A program made the position numbers and the translations under genes. Below are positions 1 through 7,275 of a stretch of 64,000 nucleotides of DNA, piece by piece. Location: contig CAJTTT010000009.1 in assembly GCA_910579285.1 (NCBI GenBank), positions 37,076 to 101,075 on the forward strand, read 5' to 3'. Position 1 is the first letter of the stretch, and every line of letters starts with the position of its first letter. The notes beneath the pieces were generated by a model. That model saw nothing but the letters and a program-made list of their open reading frames with translations. It had not been told where the DNA came from and did no database searches. Source of the stretch: an uncultured Lachnospiraceae bacterium. Its GTDB lineage: Bacteria; Bacillota; Clostridia; Lachnospirales; Lachnospiraceae.

Positions 1-1
1 A

Positions 2-121
2 GAGGAGACGCATTTGTGTGATAATGCAAAAGGAAAGTCAGAGCTTGGTTTGGCTTACACGGATTTTGAGGAGGGTATGCGCAGGACATACAAGGCGTTT
101 CGGAATGTGTATGTGCAGTGA
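2..121 (+). CDS. 3' end of an unidentified protein, possibly an extended SDR-type epimerase/reductase
   Basis: Thirty-nine codons of an open frame enter from the left edge and stop with TGA at 119-121. The visible tail includes LGLAYTDFEEGMRRTYKAF. It resembles the C-terminus of extended short-chain dehydrogenase/reductases, where a lysine precedes an E-L-G-(Y/F) stretch and then an EEG-(L/M)-R-x-T helix. That resemblance is weak evidence, the catalytic part is outside the window and no function can be assigned with confidence. A terminator follows directly, so the gene ends its own transcription unit. Confidence 0.45.
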   Translation, partial: EETHLCDNAKGKSELGLAYTDFEEGMRRTYKAFRNVYVQ

Positions 122-137
122 AAGAGAATAAACGGCA

Positions 138-176
138 GGCGGTGGATGAAGAACAGGGATTTTCCACCGCCTTTTT
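138..176 (+). terminator. Rho-independent terminator of the left-edge gene
   Basis: A 9-bp perfect stem, GGCGGTGGA (138-146) with TCCACCGCC (163-171), is followed at once by TTTTT. It insulates feoAB from the upstream gene. Confidence 0.85.
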
Positions 177-201
177 CTGTGGATCAGGACAGACTGACAC
201 C

Positions 202-230
202 TTGACAAACAGTTATGGTTAGTGTAAACT
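202..230 (+). promoter_or_regulatory. Promoter of the feoAB operon
   Basis: TTGACA (202-207), a 17-bp spacer and TAAACT (225-230) form a sigma-A-type promoter. Transcription would start near 237. This places the ATG at 235 at or before the RNA start and favours the internal ATG at 280 as the feoA start. Confidence 0.65.
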
Positions 231-233
231 AAC
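218..233. promoter_or_regulatory. Putative iron-responsive operator (DtxR/IdeR-like) over the feoA promoter
   Basis: A perfect inverted repeat, GTTAGT-GTAA-ACTAAC, covers the -10 element. Half-sites of the GTTAG/CTAAC type are typical of DtxR/IdeR/MntR-family metalloregulators. A repressor bound here would block RNA polymerase, which suits an iron-uptake operon. The regulator itself is not in the window, so its identity is inferred. Confidence 0.5.
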
Positions 234-279
234 AATGAAAATTGGGAGAAAAAAGGAACAGTGGAATGGAGTGTGGCAG

Positions 280-504
280 ATGACATTGGATCAGATCGCA
301 GTGGGAAAAGAAGTAAAAATCATAAAGGTTGGCGGCGAGGGACAGCTTCGCATCAGGCTTCTTGACATGGGGCTGATTCCGCAGACGGTAGTCAGGGTGC
401 AGAAGGCAGCGCCTATGGGGGATCCGATTGAGATTCACCTGCGGGGGTATGAGCTGACGCTGCGCAAGAAAGATGCGGCGAGAATTGAAGTGGCTGAGGT
501 ATAG
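280..504 (+). CDS. feoA: Ferrous iron transport protein A (FeoA)
   Basis: A 74-residue SH3-like FeoA protein, the usual family length, thought to modulate FeoB-dependent Fe2+ uptake at the cytoplasmic face. The core pattern is present: G-E-G-Q-L-R-I-R-L-L-D-M-G-L-I-P, then V-x-V and the ending LRGYELTLRKKDA. An in-frame ATG lies upstream at 235 but falls on the predicted transcription start and lacks a ribosome-binding site, so 280 (with GGAG upstream) is preferred. feoB follows after 72 bp in the same orientation, giving a classic feoAB operon. Family identity is clear; the iron regulation is inferred from the operator. Confidence 0.9.
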   Translation: MTLDQIAVGKEVKIIKVGGEGQLRIRLLDMGLIPQTVVRVQKAAPMGDPIEIHLRGYELTLRKKDAARIEVAEV

Positions 505-576
505 AAAGGCGGCCGCGGCCGTATCGTTTCGACAGAATTGTGGCGGGAAAAATAGAACGGAAGAGGGATAAATGGC

Positions 577-2595
577 ATGATATATGCATTGGCAGGCAAT
601 CAGAACAGCGGCAAAACCACATTGTTTAACCAGCTCACGGGATCTAACCAGCATGTGGGCAACTTTCCCGGTGTCACGGTGGACTCCAAGATGGGGGAAA
701 TCCGGGGAGAGAAGGGGAATGCAGTGGTGGATCTGCCGGGTATCTATTCCATCAGACCTTACACCAACGAAGAGATTGTGACCCGCAGCTTTATTTTGCA
801 GGAGAAGCCGGACGGGATCATCAATATTGTGGACGCTACAAACATTGAGCGGAACCTTTATCTCACCCTTCAGCTGCTGGAGTTACATATTCCTATGGTG
901 ATAGCCCTCAATATGATGGATGAGGTGAGGGGAAACGGCGGTACCATAGATATCGGAAAGATGGAGGAGGCGCTGGGCGTTCCCGTGGTGGCTATCAGCG
1001 CGGCGAAAAATGAGGGCATCGAGGATCTGATCAGGGCTGTCAGGGAAGTGGCATCGCGGCGCATTTACCCGAAGGTGACAGATTTTTGTGAGAAGGGGCC
1101 GGTGCACCGCTGTATCCATGCAGTCAGCCATCAGGTGGAGGACCACGCGGAGCGGATCGGCATGTCGCCCCGCTTCGCAGCCACGAAAATCGTGGAGGGA
1201 GATGCAGAAATCATAGACAGGCTGGCCCTGTCCTCAAACGAGCTGGATCTGATGGAGCACAGCATCGTGGAGATGGAGCAGGACAGCAGGATGGACCGCA
1301 ATGCGGCGCTGGCGGCCATGCGCTATGATTTTATTGAGAAAATCTGTTCCCAGGCGGTAATGAAATGCAGGGAGAGCAGGGAGCATATCAGGAGCATGAA
1401 GATTGACAGCGTGCTCACCCATAAATATCTGGCAGTTCCGGCATTTATGCTGATTATGCTGGTCGTATTCTATCTGACATTCGGACTGATCGGCAGCTTT
1501 TTCAGTGACCTGTTAAGTCTCGGCATCGACGCGCTGTCCGGCATGACGGAGCGGGCGCTTGTGAACTACGGCATCAACCCGGTGGTGGAGAGTCTGGTGA
1601 TTGATGGCATTTTCACAGGAGTGGGAAGCGTGCTGAGCTTCCTGCCTATTATCGTAATTTTGTTTTTCTTTCTGTCTATTCTGGAGGACTCGGGCTACAT
1701 GGCGCGGATTGCCTTTGTGATGGACAGACCGCTTAGAAAGATCGGCCTTTCGGGAAAAAGCTTTGTATCCATGCTGATTGGCTTCGGCTGCAGCGTGCCG
1801 GCAGTCATGTCCACGAGGACACTCTCCTCTGACCGGGATAAGAAAATGACGATCATGCTGATCCCCTTTATCAGCTGTTCGGCAAAGATTCCGATTTATG
1901 CACTGTTTGCGGCGGCATTCTTTGCGAGAAAGGGCGTTCTTGTGATGATGGGGCTTTACACGTTCGGGATTCTGGTGGGGCTGTTGTGCGCCCTGTTCTT
2001 AAAAAGGACGGTGTTTCGGGGAAGCTCTATGCCCTTTATGATGGAACTGCCCAATTACCGTTTTCCATCCGCAAAGAGCGTATTGCTTTTGATGTGGGAT
2101 AAGGCGAAAGATTTCGTGCAGCGGGCGTTTACGGTGATTTTTGTGGCTACGCTGGTGATCTGGTTTCTGCAGACCTTTGACATGCGTTTCAATGTGGTGA
2201 CGGATTCCGGGGACAGCCTGCTTGCCATGATCGGAAAGCTGATCGCGCCCCTCTTTATTCCGCTTGGATTCGGCGACTGGCGGGCGGCTACCGCGCTGAT
2301 CGGCGGCTTTACGGCGAAGGAGGCGGTGGTGAGCACGCTGGGGGTTTTGACCGGCTCCTCCATGTCCAGTCTGAGTGAGACGCTGGGACAGATTTTTACC
2401 CCGGTCTCGGCGGTCAGCTTTCTGGTATTTACGCTGCTCTACACCCCCTGCGTGGCGGCTGTGGCGACCATAAAGAGGGAGCTTGGCTCCGCCTGGAAGA
2501 CATTCGGCGTGGTGTGCATGCAGTGCGGCGTGGCCTGGATGGCATCCTTTTTGGTATATCAGATTCTGCGGCTGGCAGGGGGGGTGATTGGATGA
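577..2595 (+). CDS. feoB: Ferrous iron transporter FeoB
   Basis: A 672-residue polytopic protein with an N-terminal G domain. G1 is GNQNSGKTT (residues 7-15), G3 is DLPG (52-55) and G4 is NMMD (112-115). A helical spacer domain (about 165-275) follows, then a Gate-type membrane region from about residue 285 to the end with many hydrophobic helices. FeoB imports Fe2+ across the cytoplasmic membrane and dominates iron uptake in anaerobes, where ferrous iron is soluble. Length is typical (about 650-770) and no FeoC or cysteine-rich tail is visible. It sits 72 bp after feoA, and its stop overlaps the start of the Sel1-repeat gene. Confidence 0.97.
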   Translation: MIYALAGNQNSGKTTLFNQLTGSNQHVGNFPGVTVDSKMGEIRGEKGNAVVDLPGIYSIRPYTNEEIVTRSFILQEKPDGIINIVDATNIERNLYLTLQLLELHIPMVIALNMMDEVRGNGGTIDIGKMEEALGVPVVAISAAKNEGIEDLIRAVREVASRRIYPKVTDFCEKGPVHRCIHAVSHQVEDHAERIGMSPRFAATKIVEGDAEIIDRLALSSNELDLMEHSIVEMEQDSRMDRNAALAAMRYDFIEKICSQAVMKCRESREHIRSMKIDSVLTHKYLAVPAFMLIMLVVFYLTFGLIGSFFSDLLSLGIDALSGMTERALVNYGINPVVESLVIDGIFTGVGSVLSFLPIIVILFFFLSILEDSGYMARIAFVMDRPLRKIGLSGKSFVSMLIGFGCSVPAVMSTRTLSSDRDKKMTIMLIPFISCSAKIPIYALFAAAFFARKGVLVMMGLYTFGILVGLLCALFLKRTVFRGSSMPFMMELPNYRFPSAKSVLLLMWDKAKDFVQRAFTVIFVATLVIWFLQTFDMRFNVVTDSGDSLLAMIGKLIAPLFIPLGFGDWRAATALIGGFTAKEAVVSTLGVLTGSSMSSLSETLGQIFTPVSAVSFLVFTLLYTPCVAAVATIKRELGSAWKTFGVVCMQCGVAWMASFLVYQILRLAGGVIG

Positions 2596-3755
2596 ATGTA
2601 AATCCCGCAAAGGTGGAAAAACAACTTTATAAACTGGCGAAAAAAGGAGATCTGGATGCGCTGTCAGCGTTAAACGAATATTATGAAAAATGCGTAGCAG
2701 AGGCAAAAACACCGAAAGAATCGTCCAAAATCCGGCAGAAGGCTCTGAAGGCGGCTCTGATTGGCGCCGCACAAAACAGCCCGTACTGGCTCATAGTGGC
2801 GGGAGAAATGTACCGATATGGCGTGGGAACGGAGAAAAATGAGAAAAAGGCGTTTTCCTATTATGAGAAAGCGGCGGCTCTCGGCGACGCGGATGGTATT
2901 GTCAAGGTTGGACGCGCCTGGCTGAATGGGATCGGCGTTTTGACAGATTATCAGAAATCTTTGCACTATTTTGAAAAGGCGGCGGAACAGGATAATCCCG
3001 AAGCGATGATTTTGGCCGCCTATCAGTATGAAAACGGAAAAGGCGTGGATGTAAGTTTTGAGAAATCGCTGGAATGGCTGACGAGAGCGGAGTGTGGCTG
3101 CAGGCGGCGGTTAGAAGGAGAATTGCCGGAAAAAGACAGAAAATATTATGAATCGCTGTTGGAGGATGTGGATCATAAAAGAATGCATTGCGAATCCGCT
3201 GCCTGTGCGGAGCTGGTCGGGAGAGAGGACTGCCCGGCGGAACAAAGACAAAAAGCGTTTTCGCAGCTTTCGGAGCTTGCCAATGAAAAGGGCGACTGGT
3301 GCGCGCAGGTGAACATGGGCATCCTGTATGAAGAAGGAACATTCGTCAGACAGGATGAGAGGAAGGCATTGGAATATTATCTTATGGCGTCCGAAAACGG
3401 CTCAACCGGGGCGATGAATAATATCGGCAATTTTTATCTGCATGGAAAGGGCGTTGCAAAAGACTACGACAAAGCCTTTGCATGGTATCAGAAAGCGGCT
3501 GAACTGTCGGGAAATGCGGCGGCGCAGTGCTCTCTTGGGATGTGCTACCAGTATGGGTATGGAACAAAAATGAATTATGAAAAGGCGCGCCGTTTCTATG
3601 AGTTGTCCGCAAAACAGGGACTCGGACTTGCCTATTACCGGATGGGGCTCCTGTATGAACAGGGACTTGGCGTGGCGAAGGATATTCGGATTGCAAAACA
3701 GTATTTTGGTGAGGCATTGCACCGGGGATGCCGGGAAGCGGCGTTGAAATTGTGA
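2592..3755 (+). CDS. Sel1-like repeat (SLR) protein
   Basis: A 387-residue soluble protein without signal peptide or membrane segment, built from Sel1-type TPR repeats. Repeats such as YRYGVGTEKNEKKAFSYYEK, YENGKGVDVSFEKSLEWL, YLHGKGVAKDYDKAFAWYQ-like and YEQGLGVAKDIRIAKQYF copies run from about residue 60 to the end, interrupted by a less regular segment around 165-240. Sel1 repeats act as protein-binding scaffolds; the partner here is unknown. The ATG at 2592 overlaps the feoB stop (ATGA), so the gene is probably translationally coupled to feoB and co-regulated with iron uptake. A role in iron transport is only inferred from this arrangement. Confidence 0.85.
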   Translation: MNVNPAKVEKQLYKLAKKGDLDALSALNEYYEKCVAEAKTPKESSKIRQKALKAALIGAAQNSPYWLIVAGEMYRYGVGTEKNEKKAFSYYEKAAALGDADGIVKVGRAWLNGIGVLTDYQKSLHYFEKAAEQDNPEAMILAAYQYENGKGVDVSFEKSLEWLTRAECGCRRRLEGELPEKDRKYYESLLEDVDHKRMHCESAACAELVGREDCPAEQRQKAFSQLSELANEKGDWCAQVNMGILYEEGTFVRQDERKALEYYLMASENGSTGAMNNIGNFYLHGKGVAKDYDKAFAWYQKAAELSGNAAAQCSLGMCYQYGYGTKMNYEKARRFYELSAKQGLGLAYYRMGLLYEQGLGVAKDIRIAKQYFGEALHRGCREAALKL

Positions 3756-3786
3756 GTAAGGTCTGTCGTAAGACTTTACTCTCTTT
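3755..3786 (+). terminator. Probable terminator after the feoAB-Sel1 operon
   Basis: A 10-bp stem with one G-U pair (AGTAAGGTCT at 3755-3764 with AGACTTTACT at 3771-3780) and a 6-base loop is followed by CTCTTTTC. The U-tract is short, so the call is moderate. Confidence 0.5.
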
Positions 3787-3846
3787 TCATATTAGATAAT
3801 ATTGTTTGATTTAAAAGGAAAATCTTTTTGAAAAATAATAAAGTCC

Positions 3847-3875
3847 TTGCATTTTGGAAAAGAAGATAGTAGTAT
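3847..3875 (+). promoter_or_regulatory. Promoter of the GH13 hydrolase gene
   Basis: TTGCAT (3847-3852), an exact 17-bp spacer and TAGTAT (3870-3875). The predicted start of transcription near 3882 lies just before the palindromic operator. Confidence 0.7.
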
Positions 3876-3885
3876 GAAATAAATG

Positions 3886-3897
3886 GAAAACGTTTTC
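3886..3897. promoter_or_regulatory. LacI/CcpA-type operator downstream of the GH13 promoter
   Basis: GAAAACGTTTTC is a perfect 12-bp palindrome with the central CG typical of LacI-GalR family operators. It lies about 4-15 bp after the predicted transcription start, a repressing position. A maltose/maltodextrin-responsive LacI protein or CcpA would fit the glucan-hydrolase target, but no such regulator is encoded in the window. Confidence 0.65.
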
Positions 3898-3941
3898 TTC
3901 CCGTGCAGGGGGTGCGGGAAATCTGGAAAGGAAGGTATTTT

Positions 3942-5702
3942 ATGGACTTTAATGCGGTATATCACAGGGCGAATGACAATTACTGCTATCCTATGGATGA
4001 GGAACAGTTAGTCATCAATATCAGGACGGGTTACGATGTGAAATATGTGAATCTGATTCACGGTGATCCTTTTAAATCCGGGATTCTGGGAGGCGGGGAG
4101 AGCTGGGACGGGGAGGCTTTGAATATCCCGTTCAAGAAGCGTCTGAAAAACCAGCTCTGGTGGACCACGACCATCAGGCCCGAATTTAAGCGTCTGAAAT
4201 ATTATTTTGAACTGCAGACGGAGGACGAGCGGTGGTTTTACTTTGAGGACGGTTTTGTATCTGAGGCGCAGATGGCGCTGGCGGGCAGGAGCAGACAGTA
4301 CTTTATCATGCCCTGGATGAATCCGGCGGATATCCCGGTGACGCCGGCCTGGGTAAACGACACGATCTGGTATCAGATTTTCCCGGAGCGGTTCTGCAAC
4401 GGTGACCCGTCCATCAACCCGGAAGGCACGCTTCCCTGGCGGGTGAAAGGGTCTGTGAGCAACGAGGAGTTTTTTGGCGGCGATATCCAGGGTATTATCA
4501 ATAAGCTGGACTATATCAGGGATCTGGGGGTATCGGGCGTGTATCTGACGCCGGTCAACGAAGCTCCCACTTCGCACAAGTATGATACCACGGATTACAC
4601 GAAGATCGATCCGCATTTCGGGTCGGAAGAGACCATGAAGACGCTTGTCAGGGAGGCACACAACAGGGGCATGCGGATTATGCTGGACGGCGTGTTCAAC
4701 CATTCCGGGAAGAACTTTGCCCCCTGGGTTGATGTGAAGGAGAAGGGGCCGCAGTCACAGTACTTCGACTGGTTCATGGTAAACGAGTGGCCCTTCGCGG
4801 AGGATGGCGGAAACGCCTGGGCGAAGCGGTATTATGCCTTTGGCTTTTTTGACAGCATGCCGAAATTAAACACCAACAATCCCAAGGTGCGTGATTATCT
4901 GATCAGCGTGTGCGAAAACTGGGTGAGAAATTATGACGTGGACGGGATCAGGCTGGATGTGGCCAACGAGGTTTCCCACACTTTCTGTAAGGAGCTGAGA
5001 AGCCGCCTGAAAGCCATCAAGCCGGATCTGTTTATCCTGGGCGAGATCTGGCATGACGCGATGCCGTGGCTTCGGGGGGATGAGTTTGATTCGGTTATGA
5101 ACTATCCGCTGGGGGAGAGCATCAAGGACTTCTGGATTGACAAGAGCCTCACCAACGAGGATTTTGAGTATACGATCAACCGCTGCTATACACGCTACAT
5201 GCAGCAGACAAACGATGTGTTGTTCAACTTGCTGGATTCCCACGATACAAAGCGGCTTAGAAGCGATGTGAAGAATCTGGACGAGTATTTCCAGCAGCTT
5301 GCGGTGCTCTTTGCCATGCCCGGCTCACCGTGCATTTACTATGGCACGGAGATTGCGATGGAGGGCGGCCATGACCCGGACTGCCGCCGCTGTATGCCGT
5401 GGGAGGAGATTGACGGCGGCGTTTACAGTGAGCGGATGGATATCATCAGGAGCCTCTTACATCTGCGCAGTGAGGAACCGCTGCTTAGGAACCGCAATTT
5501 CCATTTTCCGAATCGGATCAATCGTCCCAGGGTGATCGAGTTTAATAAGATGGGATGGGTGGATAACTATGTGGAGGTGATCATCAACTGCGAGGAGGAG
5601 GACATCGAGATTCCAAGAGAGGGAGAGATCCTCTTTTCCAGACATTATATTGACAATACGCTGCTTCGGAATGGTATACTGATCAGGAGAAACAAAAGCT
5701 GA
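3942..5702 (+). CDS. GH13 alpha-glucan hydrolase (neopullulanase/cyclomaltodextrinase type)
   Basis: A 586-residue cytoplasmic enzyme with no signal peptide. An N-terminal beta domain of about 125 residues looks like CBM34, followed by a GH13 (alpha/beta)8 barrel. All four conserved regions are visible: DGVFNHSG (region I), GIRLDVANE with nucleophile about D339, LGEIW with acid/base about E368, and LLDSHDT with about D435. Enzymes of this type cleave alpha-1,4 and some alpha-1,6 bonds of imported maltodextrins, cyclodextrins or pullulan fragments. The start at 3942 has a good GGAAGG site; the upstream in-frame ATG at 3903 does not. Expression is probably controlled by the palindromic operator at 3886. 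Exact substrate preference cannot be read from sequence. Confidence 0.92.
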   Translation: MDFNAVYHRANDNYCYPMDEEQLVINIRTGYDVKYVNLIHGDPFKSGILGGGESWDGEALNIPFKKRLKNQLWWTTTIRPEFKRLKYYFELQTEDERWFYFEDGFVSEAQMALAGRSRQYFIMPWMNPADIPVTPAWVNDTIWYQIFPERFCNGDPSINPEGTLPWRVKGSVSNEEFFGGDIQGIINKLDYIRDLGVSGVYLTPVNEAPTSHKYDTTDYTKIDPHFGSEETMKTLVREAHNRGMRIMLDGVFNHSGKNFAPWVDVKEKGPQSQYFDWFMVNEWPFAEDGGNAWAKRYYAFGFFDSMPKLNTNNPKVRDYLISVCENWVRNYDVDGIRLDVANEVSHTFCKELRSRLKAIKPDLFILGEIWHDAMPWLRGDEFDSVMNYPLGESIKDFWIDKSLTNEDFEYTINRCYTRYMQQTNDVLFNLLDSHDTKRLRSDVKNLDEYFQQLAVLFAMPGSPCIYYGTEIAMEGGHDPDCRRCMPWEEIDGGVYSERMDIIRSLLHLRSEEPLLRNRNFHFPNRINRPRVIEFNKMGWVDNYVEVIINCEEEDIEIPREGEILFSRHYIDNTLLRNGILIRRNKS

Positions 5703-5722
5703 TAGGAAACGGAGTGAGAAAA

Positions 5723-6778
5723 ATGAACCAGTTTAATTTACCGGGCTGTCTGATCATTGAAGAGGGGGCCTGTGAACGTCTCAATGAGATCCTGGCGGAA
5801 TGTATTCCCGGGATAGAGAAAAAGAGAACTGTCATTGCCACAGAGGAAGCGCTGATTCCCATTATGAAGCCTTATCTGGATGAGATGAAACGGGATCTGC
5901 CTGAGAGCGAAATCTATCTCATAGAGGAAAACAGTTTCGAGGAGGCTATGGAGCTGGCGAAGCATATCTGCATGAAGGACGTGGAGGTCATCATCGGCGT
6001 GGGCGGCGGCAAGGTGCTGGATGTGGCCAAGTATGCAGGGTTTGTAGGAAAAATCTCCTATATCTGTGTGCCAACGACCTTGAGTAACGACAGTCTCTCT
6101 TCACCTGTGGCAGTGCTGGGAACCGAGGGAGATGCGAGAAAGACTTTAAAGTGCGCCATCCCGGCTGGGATTGTGGTGGATGTGAACGTGATTATGGGGG
6201 CGCCCGTATCGCACCTGCAGTCCGGCATCGGCGATACCATCAGCAAGTATACGGCACTCTACGACTGGAAACTGGATGCGGCCCACAGGAAAGACCGGGT
6301 GGATGACTTCTCTTATCTGCTCTCGGATATGGCGCTTTCCTCTCTGTGCTACAATGAAGAGAAGTCGTTAAAGAGCAAAGAATTTATCAAGATATTAACC
6401 CAGTCGCTGGTGCTCGGCGGACTGGCTATGGAGATTGCGGGAAATTCCAGGCCGTGCAGCGGTTCGGAACATCTTTTCTGTCATTCACTGGAAGAAAACC
6501 ACAAGGAAATAGAAATTTCCCACGGTATGGCAGTGGCGCTTGGGAGTTTGGTAAGCTGCCGGCTGCAGGGGCGGGATGTAAAGCAGTTGGAAGCGGTTTT
6601 GCAGGCTTACGGCATGGACATGGATCCTATGAACTGGGGCATTACGAAAGAGATTTTTACGGATGCGTGGCTTAGGGCAGCGGATACCAGAAAGGACAGG
6701 CATACAGTGTTGAACGAAACAACGCTCACAAAAGAACTGTTTGACGGAATTTATGAGGAATTGCGGGCAGACAGATAA
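5723..6778 (+). CDS. sn-Glycerol-1-phosphate dehydrogenase-like iron/zinc-dependent dehydrogenase
   Basis: A 351-residue protein of the glycerol-dehydrogenase/G1P-dehydrogenase superfamily. The nucleotide-binding motif is GVGGGKVLDVAKYAG (about residues 92-106), followed by the signature VPTTLSNDSLSSPVAVL. Probable metal ligands are about D171 (in GIGD), H254 (in GSEHLFCH) and H267 (in ISHGM). The S-x-D-x-x-S-S-P block resembles archaeal EgsA and Bacillus AraM, which reduce DHAP to glycerol-1-phosphate, more than glycerol dehydrogenase. The GGAG at 5711 serves the ATG at 5723 rather than the GTG at 5714. It follows the GH13 gene by 20 bp and probably shares its promoter. Substrate is inferred; another polyol (phosphate) oxidation is possible. 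Confidence 0.75.
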   Translation: MNQFNLPGCLIIEEGACERLNEILAECIPGIEKKRTVIATEEALIPIMKPYLDEMKRDLPESEIYLIEENSFEEAMELAKHICMKDVEVIIGVGGGKVLDVAKYAGFVGKISYICVPTTLSNDSLSSPVAVLGTEGDARKTLKCAIPAGIVVDVNVIMGAPVSHLQSGIGDTISKYTALYDWKLDAAHRKDRVDDFSYLLSDMALSSLCYNEEKSLKSKEFIKILTQSLVLGGLAMEIAGNSRPCSGSEHLFCHSLEENHKEIEISHGMAVALGSLVSCRLQGRDVKQLEAVLQAYGMDMDPMNWGITKEIFTDAWLRAADTRKDRHTVLNETTLTKELFDGIYEELRADR

Positions 6779-6786
6779 AAATATTC

Positions 6787-6815
6787 TGTACAAATCTTTC
6801 AAAATGAAATAAAAT
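6787..6815 (+). promoter_or_regulatory. Probable promoter of the HPr-like gene
   Basis: TGTACA (6787-6792), a 17-bp spacer and TAAAAT (6810-6815). The -10 is good and the -35 matches at four of six positions. The leader is about 95 bases. Confidence 0.45.
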
Positions 6816-6915
6816 CTATGTAGGAAGGGGAGGGGCCGTCCGCGGAAACGGGCGCATCGGAATTCATGCCGGCATACTTGGAATCAGACGGTGATACGAA
6901 AGAGGAGGTGTGAAT

Positions 6916-7149
6916 ATGAAGACGTACATGCTGGATTTAAACTCCATCGAAAAGGTGAAGGGGTTTGTGAGCGCGATCGAGAAATTTGACGGATATTTCG
7001 ACATTGCCACAGGAAGATATGTGGTTGACGCGAAGTCAATCATGGGTATTTTTTCTATGGATCTGTCCAGAAAGATTGAGTTTCGGATTCTGGAGACGAG
7101 CGCACAGATTTCGGAGGTGGAGGCGGCAATCGCACCCTATATTGTATAA
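6916..7149 (+). CDS. HPr-fold protein lacking the phosphorylatable histidine
   Basis: A 77-residue protein with the second half of the PTS phosphocarrier HPr fold. The stretch YVVDAKSIMGIFSMDL corresponds to the HPr segment around regulatory Ser46 (KSIMG), and a C-terminal helix starts with AQISEVEAAIAPY. The N-terminal GLHARPA motif with catalytic His15 is absent; that region reads SIEKVKGFVSAIEKF. It therefore cannot act as a normal phosphocarrier, but it keeps a serine at the HPr-kinase position. Similar His-less HPr-like proteins occur in Clostridia with unknown role. AGGAGG at 6903-6908 sets the ATG at 6916. It is a single-gene unit between a promoter and a terminator. Confidence 0.8.
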   Translation: MKTYMLDLNSIEKVKGFVSAIEKFDGYFDIATGRYVVDAKSIMGIFSMDLSRKIEFRILETSAQISEVEAAIAPYIV

Positions 7150-7168
7150 GAATGACGTGACAGAGGAA

Positions 7169-7212
7169 CAGACGGCTGCCGGTGTGTTGCACATTGGCAG
7201 CCGTCTGCTTTC
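7169..7212 (+). terminator. Terminator after the HPr-like gene
   Basis: A perfect 12-bp stem (CAGACGGCTGCC at 7169-7180, GGCAGCCGTCTG at 7196-7207) with a 15-base loop, followed by CTTTC. The T-tract is weak but the stem is strong. Confidence 0.6.
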
Positions 7213-7275
7213 ATGTGCGGCCCCGGGTACCGCCGGGGAGAAGTGAAGGAAGAGTAAGCAAACGTGGAGGTAGAA

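Noticed and set aside
235..279. FeoA N-terminal extension starting at ATG 235
   Set aside because: The ATG is at the predicted transcription start, overlaps next to the operator, has no ribosome-binding site, and makes FeoA longer than the family norm.
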